From positions 372,001-436,000 of the forward strand of contig NZ_JBHTDE010000001.1 of the NCBI RefSeq assembly GCF_042666655.1: a stretch of DNA of 64,000 nucleotides, given 5' to 3'. The notes below the pieces were generated by a model, which had not been told where the DNA came from, did not search any database, and saw only the letters and a list, made by a program, of their open reading frames with translations. A program made the position numbers and the translations under genes. The DNA comes from Paracraurococcus sp042666655 (lineage in GTDB: Bacteria > Pseudomonadota > Alphaproteobacteria > Acetobacterales > Acetobacteraceae). Every line of letters begins with the position of its first letter. The stretch's first letter is position 1. Positions 60,401 through 64,000 of the stretch are shown piece by piece.

Positions 60401-63400
60401 ATCAAGTCGGCGTCCGGCCCGCCCGGCAGCACCAGCACGCGGTCGGCGAACTGCAGCCGCTCCATGTTCATCACGCGGTCGGTCCCGTCGGCCTGCGTGC
60501 CGCCGGTATGGTCGACGGTGTAGTAGTTCCCCGCCGCGTTATAGGTGATGGTGTAGTTGGCCATCACGTCCGAGAAGACCGCGGTGTCGGTCTCGCCGGT
60601 GTCGTTCGCGTAAAGGATCTCGCGGACGATGCTGAGCTGGCCCGGGTTCAGCGTACCGTCCAGCATCAGGTCGAAGAGGGCCTTGCCGCCGTAGAGCAGG
60701 TTGCCCGCGGCGTCTCGTACCGTGGAGGTCATGCCCTCGGCGGAGCCGACGGCGCCATTCGAGAGGCTCACCTTGATGCGCACGTTCAGCCAGGCATCGC
60801 CGTCGATGACGTCGTTGCCGCCGCGGCCCTCGATGGTGTCGCTGCCGCCGCCGCCGAGCAGGATGTTGCCGTCGTCGAAGGCAACGATGGCTTCCCGGTT
60901 GCCGCTCGCCGGCGCCGGCGCCACCAGGTCACCGAGCAGCTCGCGCAGGCCGGCGATGCGGTCGACGCCCGCCTGGGTAAGCTCGTTCCCGGCGAAGGTG
61001 AAGTCGCCATTGGCGCCGACCGGCGGAGCCTCGGCGTTCGCGCCGCCGCGGTTGTCGCCGCGCAGGATGTCGTTCTTCTCCCAGCCGGACAGGGCCTCCA
61101 CCTGGTCGAAGCGGTCGCGGAGGATGTCCTGCTCGACGGTGGTGAAGATCGGCGTGATCAGGTCCGAATCGGCGGCCTCCTGGTTGAACTTGTGGATCGC
61201 CCAGTCGAACCCGAGCATGCCCTCGTTGCGCATGACGCTCTCGCCCTGGACCATGATGTCGTCGCCGGATTCGGCGTCGAAATCATGCTCGTTCTGGCCA
61301 GCGAACATCACGTCGTGGCCGATGATGGACGAGTTGAAGTTCAGCTCCGAGTTGTCGCCGGCCGTGGTGTCGAAGCCGTCACCCGCCTCGATCCAGTCGT
61401 CGCCCTCGTTGCCCAGCAGGAAGTCGCCGCCCGCGCCGCCCAGGATGAAGTCGTTGCCGGTGCCGCCGAACGCCTCCTTGCCGTCGGGGCCGGTGATGAT
61501 GAAGTCCTGGCCCTCGTTGCCGAAGATCAGCGCGAGGCCGCTGCCGCCGTGGATGACGTCGTTGCCGGCCTCGCCGTGCAGCATGTCGACCGCGCCGATG
61601 TCGGTGCCGCTGTTGGTGATGATGTCGTCGCCATCACCGCCATGGACCTTGTCGACCCCGTAGCCCGCCTCGATGCGGTCGTTGCCGCCGCGCCCCCAGA
61701 CCGCGTCGTCGCCACCGCCGGAGACGATGGTGTCGGCGCCGTTGGTCCCCTGGATGAGGACGTGGTCATTGGTGTTGACCCGCAGGTACTCGGCGACGCC
61801 GTCGTTGTTGGCATCGACCCGCTGGATCATCGGGGCCAGCGCCTCCAGGAAGGGGTCCTCCTGCACCGGATCGGCATAGCCGAACTTCAGCTGCTCGTTC
61901 TTGTCCACGTAGATGACGTGGTCAGGCACGGAGAAGATGTCGCCCGGCAGGGCATAGCCGGTCTCGCCCAGGTCGGTGTTGTTCAGCACCATCTTGGCGA
62001 GGGAGTTGTTCTCCAGCTCGTTGAGCAGGTTGAGGCCCTGGACCCGCGACAGGTAGTAGAACCGGTCGCCGTTCTGCAGGTTCTCCATCTGCAGCTCGAA
62101 GATGAAGGAGAAGGTGGAGCCCAGCATGCCGCCGAAGGCCATCTTCTTCTCGGCCATGCCGCCGACCCAGAGGTCGATATCCTCGAGGCCGCCGAGCTTG
62201 GCCGCATACTGGCCGGTGCCGTTGAGGAAGGCGTCGCGGTCGGCCGGCGCACCCACGCCGCCGAACACCAGCGCCATGGCGGCATCCCGCTTGGCGGCGA
62301 CGGTCGCGGCGTCCGTGATCGTCTCATGCGTGCCGTAGGCCGCGATGAAGTTGACGATCGAGGCCGGGTTCTTCAGGTTCAGCGCGAAGTCGGTCCAGCT
62401 GGTGTAGGGGTCGAGCTGGGTATCGCCGTTGGCGGCTTCCTTGAACTGCCGGCGGGCCTCGTTCAGCGAGGGGATGCCGGTGTCGCGGCCACGGGCGATG
62501 TTGAGCGCCGCGAGATCGAGCGGGATGCCGACGAGCTGGTTGCGCAGCACGTGGGTGACGAACTCGTCGATCTCGCTGCCGACCTGGCTGGTCATGCCGC
62601 GGACGATGGCGCCGGCCGCCGCGTCGTGGTCGATCGTCGCAGAACCGAAGGCCAGCGGGTTCAGGAAGGCGTCGAACAGGTCCATGTCGGACCGGGTGCC
62701 GTCCGCATTGATCTGGTCGACCGTCTCCCGCAGCATGGAGTGCCCGAAGCGGTACACCACATGGGCGAATTCCGCGAGGATGTTCGGGTTGATGTCGACG
62801 GACGGGTTGAAGACGAAGGCATCGATGTCCGGCTGGACCTTGCGGCCGAACTCCTCGAAGACGAGGTGCTGGTACTGCATCTCGGTGGTGAAGCGCGCGG
62901 CCTGGAACAGGCGCTCGCCTTCCCAGGACAGCGTCGCCGCGAAGGCCTTCACGGCCTCGGCGTCGCTGGCCGGCGGCAGCACCGCGTCGAGCGGCAGGTC
63001 GACCTGGAGCCACTCGTTCAGGAAGGCGACGTCGCCGGATTCGATCGCCCGGATCTTCACCTGCTCGACGGTGTGGTTGTGCTCGGAGTGGAAGACGTGG
63101 TGGACGGCCGAGAGGCCGATGTTCTCGTTGCCGCGGCCGTCGCCGGTGACGTAGTGGGCGTCGAGCAGTTCGTTGTCGTAGGAGGTCTGCTGGCCGCGGC
63201 TGTTGAACCCGCCGGAGTAGCCGACCTCGGAGTCACCGTCCTGCATCAGGAGGCCACCCACGACGATCGGGGCCGCGGCATGCGCGATGTCGTCGAGGAA
63301 GGCGTGGCCGGTACGGACCGCCCCTGCGGTGCTGATCGGGTTGGCCAGGTTGCCCTCGACGAAGACATCGTCGCCGCCGCCGAACTTGCCGTCGGCGCCG

Positions 63401-64000
63401 AGGCTCACGACGAGCTGCGGCAGGCCGTTCGCGCCGCGGATGAACTCGCCGTACTCGTCCATCTTGAACAGCGGGATGTTGGTAACGTCGGCGTCGGTCA
63501 GCCGGATGCCGAGCATCTCGGCGGCCTGCTGCTTGACGTCGGCCCAGGTCGCCAGCCCGCGGTCACCCTCGAGCAGCTTGCCTGTGGAGACGGGCTTGCC
63601 GTCGACCAGCTTGTATTCCCGCAGGAACAGCTGGTGCGAGGAGTGGGAGGTGTAGGTCTGGTTCTGGTCGACCCAGGCGGTCGTCAGGTTTTCCGCGTTC
63701 ACCGGCGTACGGGTGAGCGCCATGAAGTTCGAGTGCGGGGTCGCCGGGTTGTACAGCGGGTCGTCCGGCTGGAGCGGGATGTAGACCGTGCCGTTGTTGC
63801 CCTTGGTGACGAGGTCGAGGCCGTGGTCGAAGAACTGGCCGAACAGCGTGAACCAGCCGTTGTAGGAGGCCGACAGCCCCTCATCGGGCGCGACGTTCTT
63901 GAGGACGACGGTGGTCCCCTCCATCACGACGCCATGGCTGTCGAGGATCGCGGCGAGCTCGGCCTGGGCCGCCGGACGCGTCTCGTCCGTGGCGGTCTTG
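58993..64000 (-). CDS. Animal haem peroxidase with RTX repeats, 5' end outside the window
   Basis: The frame is open from the right edge to 58993, over 1660 residues, with its N-terminus missing. The peroxidase part shows SAVHHVFHSEHNHTVEQVK (distal His region), FAHVVYRFGHSMLRETVD (proximal His) and NIARGRDTGIPSLNEARRQF, the normal animal-type (peroxinectin-like) core. RTX nonapeptides begin near residue 740 of the visible part (NGADTIVSGGGDDAVWGRGG) and recur to the end. The final ~480 residues are three near-identical 161-residue modules, each with RTX turns plus a DFVFRG to LTGLHSL unit. It is probably a type I-secreted, calcium-dependent peroxidase; no transporter is in this window. Confidence 0.9.
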   Translation of the reverse strand, partial: KTATDETRPAAQAELAAILDSHGVVMEGTTVVLKNVAPDEGLSASYNGWFTLFGQFFDHGLDLVTKGNNGTVYIPLQPDDPLYNPATPHSNFMALTRTPVNAENLTTAWVDQNQTYTSHSSHQLFLREYKLVDGKPVSTGKLLEGDRGLATWADVKQQAAEMLGIRLTDADVTNIPLFKMDEYGEFIRGANGLPQLVVSLGADGKFGGGDDVFVEGNLANPISTAGAVRTGHAFLDDIAHAAAPIVVGGLLMQDGDSEVGYSGGFNSRGQQTSYDNELLDAHYVTGDGRGNENIGLSAVHHVFHSEHNHTVEQVKIRAIESGDVAFLNEWLQVDLPLDAVLPPASDAEAVKAFAATLSWEGERLFQAARFTTEMQYQHLVFEEFGRKVQPDIDAFVFNPSVDINPNILAEFAHVVYRFGHSMLRETVDQINADGTRSDMDLFDAFLNPLAFGSATIDHDAAAGAIVRGMTSQVGSEIDEFVTHVLRNQLVGIPLDLAALNIARGRDTGIPSLNEARRQFKEAANGDTQLDPYTSWTDFALNLKNPASIVNFIAAYGTHETITDAATVAAKRDAAMALVFGGVGAPADRDAFLNGTGQYAAKLGGLEDIDLWVGGMAEKKMAFGGMLGSTFSFIFELQMENLQNGDRFYYLSRVQGLNLLNELENNSLAKMVLNNTDLGETGYALPGDIFSVPDHVIYVDKNEQLKFGYADPVQEDPFLEALAPMIQRVDANNDGVAEYLRVNTNDHVLIQGTNGADTIVSGGGDDAVWGRGGNDRIEAGYGVDKVHGGDGDDIITNSGTDIGAVDMLHGEAGNDVIHGGSGLALIFGNEGQDFIITGPDGKEAFGGTGNDFILGGAGGDFLLGNEGDDWIEAGDGFDTTAGDNSELNFNSSIIGHDVMFAGQNEHDFDAESGDDIMVQGESVMRNEGMLGFDWAIHKFNQEAADSDLITPIFTTVEQDILRDRFDQVEALSGWEKNDILRGDNRGGANAEAPPVGANGDFTFAGNELTQAGVDRIAGLRELLGDLVAPAPASGNREAIVAFDDGNILLGGGGSDTIEGRGGNDVIDGDAWLNVRIKVSLSNGAVGSAEGMTSTVRDAAGNLLYGGKALFDLMLDGTLNPGQLSIVREILYANDTGETDTAVFSDVMANYTITYNAAGNYYTVDHTGGTQADGTDRVMNMERLQFADRVLVLPGGPDADLITGTADNDLLVGNGGNDTLLGMAGNDTLEGGLGKDLLLGGQGADRFVFTSATETQPTAAGRDVIGDWGAGDLIDLSGMDANLDIGGMQDFVFRGTAADAFAAAAGEVWTYQMGGNTYLIGGVNGDTARDFQIELTGLHSLSASQILGVGRVNQAGTGGADTLTGLAGNDTLLGQSGDDVLRGMAGNDVLQGGLGKDLLLGGQGADRFVFTSATETQPTAAGRDVIGDWGAGDLIDLSGMDANLGIAGVQDFVFRGTTTDAFTARAGELWTYQMGGNTYLIGGVNSGTTRDFQIELTGLHSLSASQILGVGRVNQAGTGGADTLTGLAGNDTLLGQSGNDVLRGMAGNDVLQGGLGKDLLLGGEGADRFVFTSATETQPTAAGRDVIGDWGAGDLIDLSGMDANLGIAGVQDFVFRGTTTDAFTARAGELWTYQMGGNTYLIGGVNSGTTRDFQIELTGLHSLTADQILV

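Overview
The window is a 64 kb piece of a very GC-rich chromosome, most likely from an alphaproteobacterium of the Acetobacteraceae (Roseomonas-like). This is an inference from several signs: strong G/C bias at third codon positions, a usg gene, alphaproteobacterial Tad/Cpa pilus genes, CIRCE-controlled groESL, an RNase E with an acidic insertion, and several orphan TctC/Bug solute receptors. Most of the window looks like ordinary chromosome. The accessory-looking parts are the RTX genes, a decayed protease/cyclase patch and the surroundings of a tRNA gene.

Positions 1-11.4 kb (minus strand) hold an almost complete Tad (Flp) pilus operon. In transcription order it runs flp, cpaA, cpaB, cpaC, cpaD, cpaE, cpaF, tadB, tadC, two TadE-like pseudopilins, tadG and a TPR lipoprotein (tadD) cut by the window edge. 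Nearly every junction overlaps (ATGA or TGATG), implying translational coupling. The cpaD-like lipoprotein frame is interrupted by an in-frame TAG. A lytic transglycosylase lies just upstream of flp, beyond an AT-rich promoter island.

Positions 12.3-25 kb hold a small protein pairing a winged-helix-like segment with an HPD-containing J-like segment, an ArsR regulator with an MFS exporter and a divergent monooxygenase-fold protein, a cytoplasmic-start RTX protein, two small unknown genes, RNase E, an N-acetylmuramoyl-L-alanine amidase, a 38-residue membrane peptide, and an epimerase/glycosyltransferase pair. Positions 25-38 kb carry penicillin-binding protein 1A, a DUF1800/DUF1501 pair, prfB with its programmed +1 frameshift, a GT4 glycosyltransferase and manC. 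A frameshifted subtilase pseudogene, a truncated class III cyclase and usg follow.

Positions 38.4-42.4 kb form a stress block: two CIRCE operators, groES, a long intercistronic hairpin, groEL, two cold-shock genes and a GSP17M-like protein. Positions 42.4-56.8 kb are catabolic: a PLP dehydratase, an MBL hydrolase, a Rieske ferredoxin, and a four-gene operon (class II aldolase, Bug receptor, ThDP enzyme, Bug receptor). They also include a divergent 2-oxoglutarate dioxygenase with a third Bug receptor, a CoA-transferase, an alpha/beta hydrolase, a dienoyl-CoA-reductase-like SDR that runs into a 26-bp tandem repeat, a cupin and a gentisate-dioxygenase-like protein. The last part carries tRNA-Arg(CCG), a CBS-BON protein and, cut by the right edge, a very large animal-type haem peroxidase with RTX repeats and three near-identical 483-bp C-terminal modules.
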